Below, piece after piece: positions 17,359 to 25,381 of a stretch of DNA of 64,000 nucleotides; within the stretch, counting starts at the first letter, position 1, and each line of letters opens with the position of its first letter. The position numbers and the translations under genes were made by a program. Source of the DNA: Rhodobacteraceae bacterium S2214 (lineage in GTDB: Bacteria > Pseudomonadota > Alphaproteobacteria > Rhodobacterales > Rhodobacteraceae). The notes beneath the pieces were generated by a model, which did not search any database, was not told the origin of the DNA, and saw only the letters and a list, made by a program, of their open reading frames with translations. Where the stretch lies: NCBI GenBank assembly GCA_025141675.1, contig CP081165.1, forward strand, positions 14,446 through 78,445, in the 5' to 3' direction.

Positions 17359-18621
17359 TTACTCAGGCCAAGAGGACTGAATGCCAGCTGCGACTTCGGC
17401 TGCGTCTTTGCCGCCAGCGTAGTCAACCATGCCTGTCCAGAAAGACCCTGCACCAACAGCGCCCGGCATCAGGTCAGAGCCGTCAAAGCGGAATGTTGTC
17501 GCGTTTAGCAGAACTTCGTTCAACGCACGGGATGTGTCGTCTTGGAATTTCGCTGGATCGACGTCCTTGTGTGGTGTCAGGAAGCCGCCGTAACCCATCC
17601 ACACTTCGTGTGCTGCTGGATCACGCAGGAATTCGATGAGTTCCTGTGCGCCGTCTGATGGGTTTGTGATGGCAAACAATGTGCCCGCGCCCAAAACTGG
17701 CTTGCCAAGATCGGCTGCTTCATATGCTGGGAAGTAGAAGAAGTCTGCATCTTCGCCAACAACTGTGCCTTCAGGGAAGAACGCAGGAATGAAGGACGCC
17801 TGACGGTGCATGTAGCACTGTGGTGGGCTGTCAAACAGGCCTTTGGGGCTGTCGCGGAAGTCTGTGGATGCAACTGCACCCGCCCCACCGGCCACATAGT
17901 CGTCGTTCAGTGCAAACTGACCGAAGGCTTCGATTGCGCCAACAACTTCTGGTGCGTCGAATGGCAGTTCATTGGAAACCCATTGGTCGTAGATTGCTGG
18001 CGGCTGTGTGCGCAGCATCATGTCTTCGACCCAGTCAGTCGCAGGCCACCCTGTCGCAGCACCTGATCCCAAACCGATACACCAAGGTGTGCCGCCGTCT
18101 GCGACGATCTGGTCAGAAAGCGCGATCAGCTCTTCCATGGACTGTGGGATTTCATAGCCAGCGTCTTCGAAGTTCTCTGGTGAATACCAAACGAGGGACT
18201 TCAGATCGACGCGGAAGAACATGCCGTACAGCTGATCTTCGCCGTTTTCGTCAGCATATGTGCCCAGATCAACCCAAGACTGACCAGCTGCATAGTTGTC
18301 GCGAATCCAGTCGGCAGAGCCGTCTTTCAGTGGTGTCAGGAACCCACGGGACGCCATGTCTGCCGCAAGGCCCGGCTGCGGGAAAATGGAAATGTTTGGC
18401 GCGGAACCTGCTTCGGCGTCGATCAGAACCTGCTGTTCGAAGCTGTCAGAGCCGACGTAGGACACTTCGTGGCCTGTGCGTTCTTCAAAGATGTCAAAGA
18501 TTTCTTCAACGATTTCGGCTTCCGGGCTGAGCCACGTGCCGAAAACAGTGATTTGTTCAGCGGAAGCGGCAGATGCTGTCAAAGCAACAAGCGCGGTTCC
18601 TGCATAAAGTGCGGATTTCAT
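17359..18621 (-). CDS. aglE: alpha-glucoside ABC transporter substrate-binding protein AglE
   Basis: 420 residues with a signal peptide (MKSALYAGTALVALTASAASA) and the extracellular solute-binding family 1 layout: ITVFGTWLSPEAE at the start, PQPGLAADMASRGFLTPL and LVWYSPENFEDAGYEIPQSMEEL further on. It captures alpha-glucosides in the periplasm. It is the first gene of aglEFGAK, preceded by a GGGAGA ribosome site, and diverges from aglR with a 226-base regulatory gap that holds two LacI-like operators. Confidence 0.92.
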   Translation of the reverse strand: MKSALYAGTALVALTASAASAEQITVFGTWLSPEAEIVEEIFDIFEERTGHEVSYVGSDSFEQQVLIDAEAGSAPNISIFPQPGLAADMASRGFLTPLKDGSADWIRDNYAAGQSWVDLGTYADENGEDQLYGMFFRVDLKSLVWYSPENFEDAGYEIPQSMEELIALSDQIVADGGTPWCIGLGSGAATGWPATDWVEDMMLRTQPPAIYDQWVSNELPFDAPEVVGAIEAFGQFALNDDYVAGGAGAVASTDFRDSPKGLFDSPPQCYMHRQASFIPAFFPEGTVVGEDADFFYFPAYEAADLGKPVLGAGTLFAITNPSDGAQELIEFLRDPAAHEVWMGYGGFLTPHKDVDPAKFQDDTSRALNEVLLNATTFRFDGSDLMPGAVGAGSFWTGMVDYAGGKDAAEVAAGIQSSWPE

Positions 18622-18680
18622 TCATCTCTCCCTTGTGAACGTTTGGTTGTTCAATTGCTACATCTCCCAATGTGGCTAAC

Positions 18681-18692
18681 CAAAGCGTTTTG
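18681..18692. promoter_or_regulatory. candidate AglR operator near aglE
   Basis: CAAAGCGTTTTG is an imperfect palindrome. It matches GAAAGCGCTTTG beside aglR at 10 of 12 bases. LacI-family operators typically have this A/T-flanked central CG form. It lies about 60 bases upstream of the aglE start. Confidence 0.5.
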
Positions 18693-18826
18693 AATGCCGC
18701 TAAAAGGTGCGATTCCGGTGGGTATGTCAATAGATTTTTTCAAGTATACATGGGTCATACTTTGGCTATCTGATCAAAAAATGCGTTGACCCCTGTGTTT
18801 TTATTGCCCAGTGTCGAGCGATGATT

Positions 18827-18838
18827 GAAAGCGCTTTG
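18827..18838. promoter_or_regulatory. candidate AglR operator near aglR
   Basis: GAAAGCGCTTTG contains the perfect palindrome AAAGCGCTTT (18828-18837), centred about 15 bases before the aglR ATG. Binding here would block aglR translation or transcription (autoregulation), while the partner site near aglE controls the transporter operon. Confidence 0.55.
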
Positions 18839-18847
18839 GTGAAATAG

Positions 18848-19876
18848 ATGAACCTGAAAGAACTCTCTGGACGGCTAGGGTTGTCGCCCACGACGGTCAG
18901 TCGCGCTTTAGGTGGCTATCCCGAGGTGAGCGCAGAAACCCGTCAACGCGTGTCCGATGCTGCGGTGAAATTCAATTACCAGCCCAACAAACGGGCCCGC
19001 GCGTTGGCCACTGGCCGGTCGTTCAATATCGGCCATGTGCTGTCGTCATCGAACAAGGATCAGTTGGTAAACCCGATCTTCGGGGACTTCGTTGCGGGCG
19101 TGACAGAGACAAGCGGCGCGTTGGGCTACAGCCTGTCGTTGACCGTTACGGACGCAGATCAGGAAGCATCGTTGTTCCGACGTTTGCAATCCGAGGGCGC
19201 GGTTGATGGTATCGTGTTGCAGGCCCCGCTGATGAACGATGACCGGATCGCGTTGCTGCGCGAAATCGGGATGCCGTTTGTGGTGCATGGTCGCGCGACG
19301 GATGTGACCACGCCTTACGCTTGGGTCGATGTGAACAACAAACGTGCGTTTGAACGGGCGGGTCAGTTCCTGTTGGATTTGGGCCACGAACGGATTGGTC
19401 TGGTTAACGGCGACGAAACGATGGATTTTGCGTTCCGACGCCGCGCTGGTTTTGAAGCTGCATTGACGGCGCGCGACCTGACCCCGAACCCGACCTATAT
19501 GACCAGCGGCGAGATGACCGAAGCAAACGGGTATGACGCGGTGCGGGCCATGCTGGCGTTGCCAACCCCGCCGACCGCGTTCCTGATGTCGTCCGTGATT
19601 TCCGCGATTGGTGCGCGCCGCGCTGTGCAAGAGGCCGGACTGACGCTGGGCCGCGAGGTGTCGCTGATCGCCTACGACGATGATTTGTCCTACCTCAGCA
19701 ATCGCCAAACCGTACCGATCTTTACCGCAGTCCGGTCGTCCGTGCGCGAAGCAGGCCGCCAGATCGCCCGTATTCTGGTGGATCAAATTGGCGATCCCGA
19801 CAGCCCGCCGCAGCATAAATTGCTGGAAGCAGAGCTGGTCGTCGGAACGTCGACGGGGCCTGTTTTTAGAGGCTAA
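18848..19876 (+). CDS. aglR: LacI-family transcriptional regulator
   Basis: 342 residues. The N-terminal helix-turn-helix is a textbook LacI one (LKELSGRLGLSPTTVSRAL, followed by YPEVSAETRQRVSDAA and the hinge YQPNKRARAL). A periplasmic-binding-protein-like sensor domain fills the rest. It is divergent from aglEFGAK, so it is the probable alpha-glucoside-responsive repressor AglR. Palindromic sites in the shared gap fit control of both directions. The inducer cannot be read from sequence. Confidence 0.9.
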   Translation: MNLKELSGRLGLSPTTVSRALGGYPEVSAETRQRVSDAAVKFNYQPNKRARALATGRSFNIGHVLSSSNKDQLVNPIFGDFVAGVTETSGALGYSLSLTVTDADQEASLFRRLQSEGAVDGIVLQAPLMNDDRIALLREIGMPFVVHGRATDVTTPYAWVDVNNKRAFERAGQFLLDLGHERIGLVNGDETMDFAFRRRAGFEAALTARDLTPNPTYMTSGEMTEANGYDAVRAMLALPTPPTAFLMSSVISAIGARRAVQEAGLTLGREVSLIAYDDDLSYLSNRQTVPIFTAVRSSVREAGRQIARILVDQIGDPDSPPQHKLLEAELVVGTSTGPVFRG

Positions 19877-19976
19877 GATGCGCGGTTTTGCAAATTAGTT
19901 GTGTAAAATCTGAACCTTTTGTCGGGTTTGCCGTTCTTCATCTAATCGCCCTGCGGGGCACATTTGGAGATTTGAT

Positions 19977-20549
19977 ATGATGAACGCTGTAAAGACGACC
20001 TTTGCTGCACTGACTGTGACTGCATTCGCTGGAACGGCTTCCGCCGACGCGGATTTGAATGTTGTCGAAAATGCCGCCGGTTCCCCGGTTTTCACAACAT
20101 TGGTCGCCGCAGCTGATGCCGCTGGTCTGGTTGATTACCTGTCCACGCCGGAGTACCGCTTTACGATTTTCGCACCAACAGATGCGGCTTTTGCGGCCCT
20201 GCCGGAAGGCACCGTTGAACGTTTGTTGATGCCGGAAAACCAAGACGAATTGCGGTCTTTGGTATCTGCACACGTTGTGCCCGCGCTGATTGACTTCAGC
20301 ACAGGTGAGGTTGCCGAAGATGTGGGCGCCCCAGAAGGTTACACAACCGGTACCGTGTTTGTTGATGATGCGATCATGCAGGTGGACACGTTGGAAGGCG
20401 CTGATCTGTTGATTGATATGCGGTCAGACATGCCGATGATTTCAACCGATATTGGCACGATTGAAGACGCCATTCTTTTGGGCGACGTGATTGAAGCATC
20501 AAACGGGATCATCCACACGATTGATACTGTTCTGACGCCAGCCAACTAA
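19977..20549 (+). CDS. secreted fasciclin-domain protein
   Basis: 190 residues with a signal peptide (cleavage near ASA-DAD, about residue 24) and one fasciclin (FAS1) domain. The H1 motif is YRFTIFAPTDAAFAAL and the H2-like motif is near the C-terminus (DVIEASNGIIHTIDTVLTP). FAS1 proteins are exported and take part in adhesion or carbohydrate/cofactor binding; the exact role is unknown. It has a GGAG ribosome site 7 bases before the start and stands alone, followed by a hairpin shared with the convergent dehydrogenase gene. Confidence 0.88.
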   Translation: MMNAVKTTFAALTVTAFAGTASADADLNVVENAAGSPVFTTLVAAADAAGLVDYLSTPEYRFTIFAPTDAAFAALPEGTVERLLMPENQDELRSLVSAHVVPALIDFSTGEVAEDVGAPEGYTTGTVFVDDAIMQVDTLEGADLLIDMRSDMPMISTDIGTIEDAILLGDVIEASNGIIHTIDTVLTPAN

Positions 20550-20571
20550 GAACACGAACATAACGAAATTG

Positions 20572-20595
20572 AGGGTCGCGCGTTTGCGCGGCCCT
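20572..20595. terminator. bidirectional terminator hairpin
   Basis: AGGGTCGCGC-GTTT-GCGCGGCCCT (one G-U pair on one strand) lies between two convergent stops and is followed on the plus strand by CGTCATTTTT. It is placed to end both transcripts. Confidence 0.6.
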
Positions 20596-20598
20596 TCG

Positions 20599-21543
20599 TC
20601 ATTTTTGGGGCATGTCTTCGGCAATGTAGGTTTTGATGATGTCGGCAAAGCTGGTTTCGGCTTTGAACCCTAGCTCTTTCGCGCGATATGGTGCGAAGTT
20701 GCGCGGCCAACCTGCGACGATTTTGGCGACGTCCGGATCGTGGACGTGCTTGATAAGGTCAACGGCGTCCTGTCCTGCGATGTCGCGCAATGCTTCGATT
20801 TGTTCAGCCACTGTGCAGCTGATCCCAGGTAAATTCAGCGCGCGTCGCCCGTTGAGTTTTGTCGTATCCAGTTGGCTTGCGTGGATCAGGAATCCTGCCG
20901 CCGCACGAGGTGACGCGAACCAGTGGCGCGTACTGTCGTCGACGGGCAGTATTGCCTCTTGTCCGTTCAGGGGTTCCCTGATGATCCCCGAAAAGAACGA
21001 TGACGCAGCAAGGTTTGGTTTGCCGGGGCGCACGCAGATCGTGGGTAGTCGCAGCGAAATGCCGTCGACAAACCCTTTACGGGAATAGTCTTGGAGTAGG
21101 ACTTCGCACGCCAGTTTTTGTGCCCCGTAGCTGGTTTGCGGGGATTGCAGATAGTCGTCTGTGATCACGTCGGGGTAGGGGCCGCCGAACACTGCGATTG
21201 AGGATGTGAAGACAATCCGTGGGCAGTGGTCTGCGGTGCGCAGCCCTTCGAGCAGGTTCATCATCGCGTGCAGATTTATGGTCCAGCCTTTGGTGAATTG
21301 CTGTTCCGCTTCGCCCGAGACGATAGACGCGAGATGGTAAATCGTGTCGTATTTTTCCCGCGCGATCGCAGCCATTGTTGCGGGGTCGGACACGTCACCT
21401 GTCTGCTGTTTGCAGGCCACGCCGTTAGGCGGAAACGCGATGTCGTGCAGTGTGATGTCTGCGTTTGGATCTTCCGCCAAGAGTTGACCCGCCAGTTTTT
21501 GGCCGATCATGCCGCCCCCACCGAGGATAAAAATGCGTGTCAT
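20599..21543 (-). CDS. NAD-dependent epimerase/dehydratase family, DenD-like dehydrogenase
   Basis: About 314 residues, an extended SDR. The cofactor motif is GGGGMIGQKLA at residues 6-16, DVSD and the IYHLASIVSGEAE segment follow, and the catalytic Tyr-Lys pair is in SYGAQKLACE. The sequence pattern (LASIVSGEAEQ, LRLPTICVRPGKPN, FASPRAAAGFLIHA) is that of D-erythronate dehydrogenase DenD and relatives, which oxidise a four-carbon sugar acid. No denA/denB-type partners are adjacent, so the substrate remains open. The ATG at 21543 is preferred over a GTG 9 bases upstream because of its spacing to AAAGAG. It is divergent from the SDR-FAH pair, 54 bases apart. Confidence 0.8.
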   Translation of the reverse strand: MTRIFILGGGGMIGQKLAGQLLAEDPNADITLHDIAFPPNGVACKQQTGDVSDPATMAAIAREKYDTIYHLASIVSGEAEQQFTKGWTINLHAMMNLLEGLRTADHCPRIVFTSSIAVFGGPYPDVITDDYLQSPQTSYGAQKLACEVLLQDYSRKGFVDGISLRLPTICVRPGKPNLAASSFFSGIIREPLNGQEAILPVDDSTRHWFASPRAAAGFLIHASQLDTTKLNGRRALNLPGISCTVAEQIEALRDIAGQDAVDLIKHVHDPDVAKIVAGWPRNFAPYRAKELGFKAETSFADIIKTYIAEDMPQK

Positions 21544-21597
21544 GGTATTCACTCTTTTTTGTCAGCGTGTAGGGTTGATCCCAACTGGGAGGACATC

Positions 21598-22335
21598 ATG
21601 GGTAGACTAACGGGCAAGCGCGCGCTTGTCACCGCTGCAGGGCAGGGGATTGGCCGCGCGTCTGCGCTGGCTATGGCCGCAGAAGGCGCAACTGTTTTCG
21701 CAACCGATATAAACGAGGCAGCGTTGGCTGGCATGGACGGTGTCGAGACGTTTGTGATGGACGTCTGCGATCCGGCAAGCATCAAAGACGGTGTTGCGAC
21801 AGCGAAGCCTGATGTCTTGTTCAACTGCGCGGGCTTTGTGCATCATGGGACAGTTCTGGATGCGACGGACGAAGAATGGGACTTTGCCTTTGACCTGAAT
21901 GTCCGGTCGATGATGCGGATGATGCAGGCTGTTCTGCCGGGCATGTTGGAAAACGGTAAAGGGTCGATTGTGAATATGTCGTCGGCCTTGTCATCTATCA
22001 TTGGCGCCCCGAACCGGTTCATTTACGGCACGACCAAAGCGGCTGTGATCGGCATGACCAAATCGGTGGCTGTCGATTACATCAAGCAGGGGATCAGGTG
22101 TAACTGCATCTGCCCCGGCACGGTTGAAAGCCCAAGCTGGCACGAACGGGTCAAAGCGTTGGGCGAAGAAATGGGCAGCTATGATGCAGCACTAGAGGCA
22201 TTTGTGTCGCGCCAGCCGATGGGTCGCGTTGCGACTGCCGAAGAAATTGCGGCGCTGGTCGTCTATCTGGCCAGCGACGAAAGCGGATTTATAACGGGAC
22301 AGCCGCACGTTATTGACGGCGGTTGGTCCGGCTAA
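21598..22335 (+). CDS. SDR, probable 2-keto-3-deoxy-sugar-acid dehydrogenase
   Basis: 245 residues. The cofactor motif is TAAGQGIGRA, NCAG is present, the catalytic Tyr-Lys pair is in YGTTK and the C-terminus is DGGWSG. The overall pattern (LFNCAGFVHHGTVLDATDEEWDFAF, CICPGTVESPSW) is that of the BDH2/DHRS6-like group, which includes bacterial 2-keto-3-deoxy-L-fuconate 4-dehydrogenase. The next gene is an FAH hydrolase, the enzyme that follows in that oxidative deoxy-sugar route, which supports this role (inference). The start is fixed by GGGAGG upstream; a much longer open frame before it is antisense to the DenD-like gene. Confidence 0.85.
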   Translation: MGRLTGKRALVTAAGQGIGRASALAMAAEGATVFATDINEAALAGMDGVETFVMDVCDPASIKDGVATAKPDVLFNCAGFVHHGTVLDATDEEWDFAFDLNVRSMMRMMQAVLPGMLENGKGSIVNMSSALSSIIGAPNRFIYGTTKAAVIGMTKSVAVDYIKQGIRCNCICPGTVESPSWHERVKALGEEMGSYDAALEAFVSRQPMGRVATAEEIAALVVYLASDESGFITGQPHVIDGGWSG

Positions 22336-22346
22336 GGGAGAGAACG

Positions 22347-23195
22347 ATGAAATTACTACGTTATGGTCCTGCGGGTTCAGAAAAGCCTGGAATGTTGGAC
22401 AGCGACGGTGGCCTGCGTGATTTGTCAGGCGTGATTGACGACATTAATGGGGCGACATTGTCGGACGAAAGCCTTGCGAAATTGCGCGACATTGATCCGG
22501 CAAGTTTGCCTGCTGTGGACGGGGATCCGCGTCTGGGGGCCTGTGTTGGTGACATTGGTAAATTCTGCTGCATCGGTTTGAACTATTCCGATCACGCGGC
22601 TGAAACCGGTGCGGATATTCCGACGCATCCGATCCTGTTCATGAAGGCGAATTCCGCGATCGTTGGTCCGAATGATGACGTGATAATCCCGCGCGGGTCC
22701 ACCCATTCCGATTGGGAAGTCGAGCTGGGCGTCGTGATTGGTAAGATGGCCAAATACGTGACCAAGGAAAACGCGCTGGATTATGTTGCGGGGTATTGCG
22801 TCGTGAACGACGTGTCCGAACGGCACTTTCAAACGCAACTAAGCGGGGCTTGGACAAAAGGTAAAAGCTGCGACACCTTTGGGCCGACCGGTCCTTGGCT
22901 GGTGACGCGTGATGAAATTGAAGATCCGCAGAACCTTGCCATGTCGTTGGATGTGAACGGTAAGCGGATGCAGACCGGAAACACTTCGACGATGATCTTT
23001 ACGGTTGCCGACATTATCGAACACCTGAGCGGTCTGTTCACGCTGCATCCCGGTGACGTGATTTCCACGGGCACACCTCCGGGTGTTGGTATGGGGATCA
23101 AACCAGAGCCAGTATATCTGAAAAACGGTGATGTCATGGATTTGACCATCGAAGGATTAGGTGCGCAGCGCCAGAACGTGGGCCAAGACGCTTAA
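22347..23195 (+). CDS. fumarylacetoacetate hydrolase family protein (diketo-deoxy-acid hydrolase-like)
   Basis: 282 residues. It has an N-terminal variable part, then the FAH core: CIGLNYSDHAAETG, the metal site DWEVELGVVIG, the VNDVSERHFQ segment and the GDVISTGTPPGVGMG motif. Paired with an SDR of the deoxyfuconate type, it probably cleaves a 2,4-diketo-3-deoxy sugar acid to pyruvate and a 2-hydroxy acid (established for the L-fucose and L-rhamnose oxidative routes; inferred here). The start ATG has AAGGGAGAG upstream and lies 11 bases after the SDR stop. Confidence 0.85.
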   Translation: MKLLRYGPAGSEKPGMLDSDGGLRDLSGVIDDINGATLSDESLAKLRDIDPASLPAVDGDPRLGACVGDIGKFCCIGLNYSDHAAETGADIPTHPILFMKANSAIVGPNDDVIIPRGSTHSDWEVELGVVIGKMAKYVTKENALDYVAGYCVVNDVSERHFQTQLSGAWTKGKSCDTFGPTGPWLVTRDEIEDPQNLAMSLDVNGKRMQTGNTSTMIFTVADIIEHLSGLFTLHPGDVISTGTPPGVGMGIKPEPVYLKNGDVMDLTIEGLGAQRQNVGQDA

Positions 23196-23200
23196 TATCA

Positions 23201-23238
23201 AAATGGAGTGGCGGGATGACGTTCCTGCCGCGCCATTT
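23201..23238 (+). terminator. hairpin downstream of the FAH gene
   Basis: The outer arms AAATGG / CCATTT enclose an inner stem GGCGGGA / TCCTGCC (one G-U) with loop TGACGT, right after the operon stop. No long T-run follows, so it could be an intrinsic terminator of the weak type or an mRNA end protector. Confidence 0.45.
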
Positions 23239-23516
23239 CATTGCAAATTGCGATGCCATCTGTCGGCTAGCCGACACGAAAAAGCCACTAATTTCATCGG
23301 GTTTTGTTTGTTGCGGACAATTTGTGCATTTGTGGTTGTCGTGCTGTTGACGATAGGTCAGACGAAACGCATCAATAGTTAAATTGTGTTAAATACTACC
23401 TGCGCGCTGAATATTTCTTTCGTGCGCAATTTTGAAAATGTGATCGTCCATTGCGGGCAACAAGCCGTTTCACGCGGCTTTTAAGATCAACTTATGTGTT
23501 GTTGGGAATACATTTG
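23239..23516. other. intergenic stretch without a recognised gene
   Basis: About 280 bases upstream of a tiny open frame. It is A+T-rich around 23380-23420. No promoter matching the GGAAC stress type and no RNA gene is seen. Confidence 0.3.
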
Positions 23517-23636
23517 ATGAGATTTTTTCTTCGGGCGCTTTGCGCATGCGGATTTCATAAATGGCGTGAAAGCACGTCGCAGCCTGGGCAGGTTTGCCAT
23601 ACTTGTGGACGTCGCAAGAGCGCGAGCTTGTTTTAG
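23517..23636 (+). CDS. possible small Cys-rich protein
   Basis: A 39-residue open frame. After a hydrophobic start (MRFFLRALCACGFH) it has C-G-F-H-K-W and then C-H-T-C-G-R-R-K, a spacing that could hold a zinc ion. A weak GGGA lies about 10 bases upstream. Small proteins of this layout are often found as unannotated hypotheticals; no function is proposed. It may also be a chance frame. Confidence 0.3.
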   Translation: MRFFLRALCACGFHKWRESTSQPGQVCHTCGRRKSASLF

Positions 23637-23735
23637 CGCAACCCATTGATCGTAAGATGAGCGGTGCTAGGTCGTGTACAGTAATGTGACGCGATGAAGG
23701 TGCTTTGCCTGTTCGCAAGCCGAATAGGGGCGACC

Positions 23736-24965
23736 ATGAGTAAGCGCGCAATCGTTAAGAATTTGTTTTTGCAGACCAGATCAAGCTACTGGTTTGTGCC
23801 GACCGTGCTTGTCCTATTGGCTGTCGTCGCATCACAGATATCGCTGCTGATCGACCTTAACCGCGATTCCATTTTCTACATCTGGCCGGAGGCATGGGAG
23901 ACTACGGAGGTGGACGGCGCCCGATCCACGGCGTCGGTGATTGCCCAATCTGTGCTGGGTGTCGCTGGCGTGATGTTTTCGGTGACGATTGTGGCTGTGT
24001 CATTTGCGTCGGGCAATTTTGGTCCGCGTCTGATTGGTAACTTTATGAAGGATCGTGGCACCCAATGGAGCCTTGGCATTCTGTTCGGCACCTTCGTGTT
24101 CGCCTTGATGGTTTTGCGTGCCATTCACAGCGGGGATGGTGCCGATGATCCTGCCTTTGAAGCTTTCGTGCCGCATCTATCATTAGGGCTTTCGATGCTT
24201 TTGATGGGTGTGTCGATCATCACCGTGATTTATTACGTCCACCACATCCCAGAAACGATCAACGTTTCGAATATCTCTGCCGGATTGGGCAAACGTCTGC
24301 GGGCCGCCATTGAAACGGCCATTGATGAACGCCCCGAAAGAGGCACGTCCGACGATGTTGTCCGTCCGGAGGGTGATCCGACGCAGTCTTTGCGGATATC
24401 AAGCAGCGGCTATATCCAGAATTATGACCGCGAACAGTTGACTGAACTGGCGGATAAACATGATCTGCACGTTCACATCCTCCATGGGGTGGGTGGTTTT
24501 GTGGGTCCGTCCACCGCGGTGATGGATGTCTGGTCTGAAAAAGACCTTTCAGAAGAATTGAGCGAAACGCTGTGCGGGTGCTTTGTTGTGGGTTCGACCC
24601 TGACGGAGGACCAGAACCTGTTGTTCATCGTGCAGCAGCTGGTTGAAATGACCGCCCGCGCTTTGTCGCCGGGCGTGAACGATCCTTACACGGCGATCAA
24701 TTGCCTGAACTGGTTGTATGCAGCACAATCGACCGCGTCGCTTTATAACGGCGGTTTTCGGGAAAGCCCGATTACGCGCGTTTGGTCGGAAGATGTGACC
24801 TTTGATCAGATTTTTTCGCGGGGGTTTGGGCAGTGCTATGCTTACGTCAAGACCGACGATTTGACGTCCGCACATTTGGCGACACTGCTTGATCGGCTTA
24901 TTGCCGAGATCGAAGATCCTGAAGACATCGCTACTGTCCGCGATTTTGCGCGCAAAATGGATTAA
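23736..24965 (+). CDS. DUF2254 family membrane protein
   Basis: About 409 residues. Four hydrophobic segments occupy the first 180 residues (the first begins SYWFVPTVLVLLAVVASQISLLI), followed by a soluble C-terminal half with the conserved RALSPGVNDPYTAINCLNWL segment, the hallmark of this family. Function is unknown; it is an inner-membrane protein with a cytosolic domain. The ATG at 23736 follows AGGGG. It overlaps the convergent receiver-domain gene by 4 bases. It opens the stress/envelope island but lacks the GGAAC-type promoter. Confidence 0.85.
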   Translation: MSKRAIVKNLFLQTRSSYWFVPTVLVLLAVVASQISLLIDLNRDSIFYIWPEAWETTEVDGARSTASVIAQSVLGVAGVMFSVTIVAVSFASGNFGPRLIGNFMKDRGTQWSLGILFGTFVFALMVLRAIHSGDGADDPAFEAFVPHLSLGLSMLLMGVSIITVIYYVHHIPETINVSNISAGLGKRLRAAIETAIDERPERGTSDDVVRPEGDPTQSLRISSSGYIQNYDREQLTELADKHDLHVHILHGVGGFVGPSTAVMDVWSEKDLSEELSETLCGCFVVGSTLTEDQNLLFIVQQLVEMTARALSPGVNDPYTAINCLNWLYAAQSTASLYNGGFRESPITRVWSEDVTFDQIFSRGFGQCYAYVKTDDLTSAHLATLLDRLIAEIEDPEDIATVRDFARKMD

Positions 24966-25294
24966 GCTGTCAGGCCCAAAGTCTGGAGAGCATCAAAGAC
25001 CGTCGTATTCGTAAACGGTTTTTCGAGGCAGAAATAGGTTTCGGTCAGATACAGAAAATCATCGGTTGCCCCGACATATAGATGTGGAACGGCGCGGCCC
25101 GGTTGCACGCTTGCCAGCGCGAGACTGCCGGCCTTGTCGGTCACGATATACGCCGCATTCAGGGCCGCGACGCCTGCTTCTTCGATTGATTGCGGCAGGA
25201 CGATCGCCGTTGGATGCAACACAGACGTCAGCATTTCAGACAGGTCAAGTGACATGATCGGGTCGGCTACATAGATGACGCCGTGACTTTGCAT
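24962..25294 (-). CDS. stand-alone receiver-like domain protein
   Basis: 110 residues, one domain. The pattern follows a response-regulator receiver when compared with PhyR of this window: the first strand and acidic end VIYVADPIMSLDLSEML (PhyR MIIEDEPIIAADLEDIV), a possible phospho-acceptor Asp in YIVTD, and the terminal Lys-Pro-Phe in CLEKPF (PhyR LISKPF). One of the two acidic residues after strand 1 is Ala, and the switch Thr/Ser position is unclear, so it may be degenerate. It diverges from the Crp/Fnr gene. Single-domain receivers act with PhyR in some alphaproteobacteria; a link here is an inference from position. Confidence 0.6.
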   Translation of the reverse strand: MQSHGVIYVADPIMSLDLSEMLTSVLHPTAIVLPQSIEEAGVAALNAAYIVTDKAGSLALASVQPGRAVPHLYVGATDDFLYLTETYFCLEKPFTNTTVFDALQTLGLTA

Positions 25295-25381
25295 GAAACA
25301 AATTCCCTGTTGGTCAGTTCATCACATAGCAATCCGTCCCGACGAGACGCATTAAACTGTGACATAGCAAAGGGCATATCC

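Noticed and set aside
21226..21597. Upstream extension of the SDR reading frame
   Set aside because: It lies antisense to the DenD-like gene, and a strong GGGAGG site marks the ATG at 21598.
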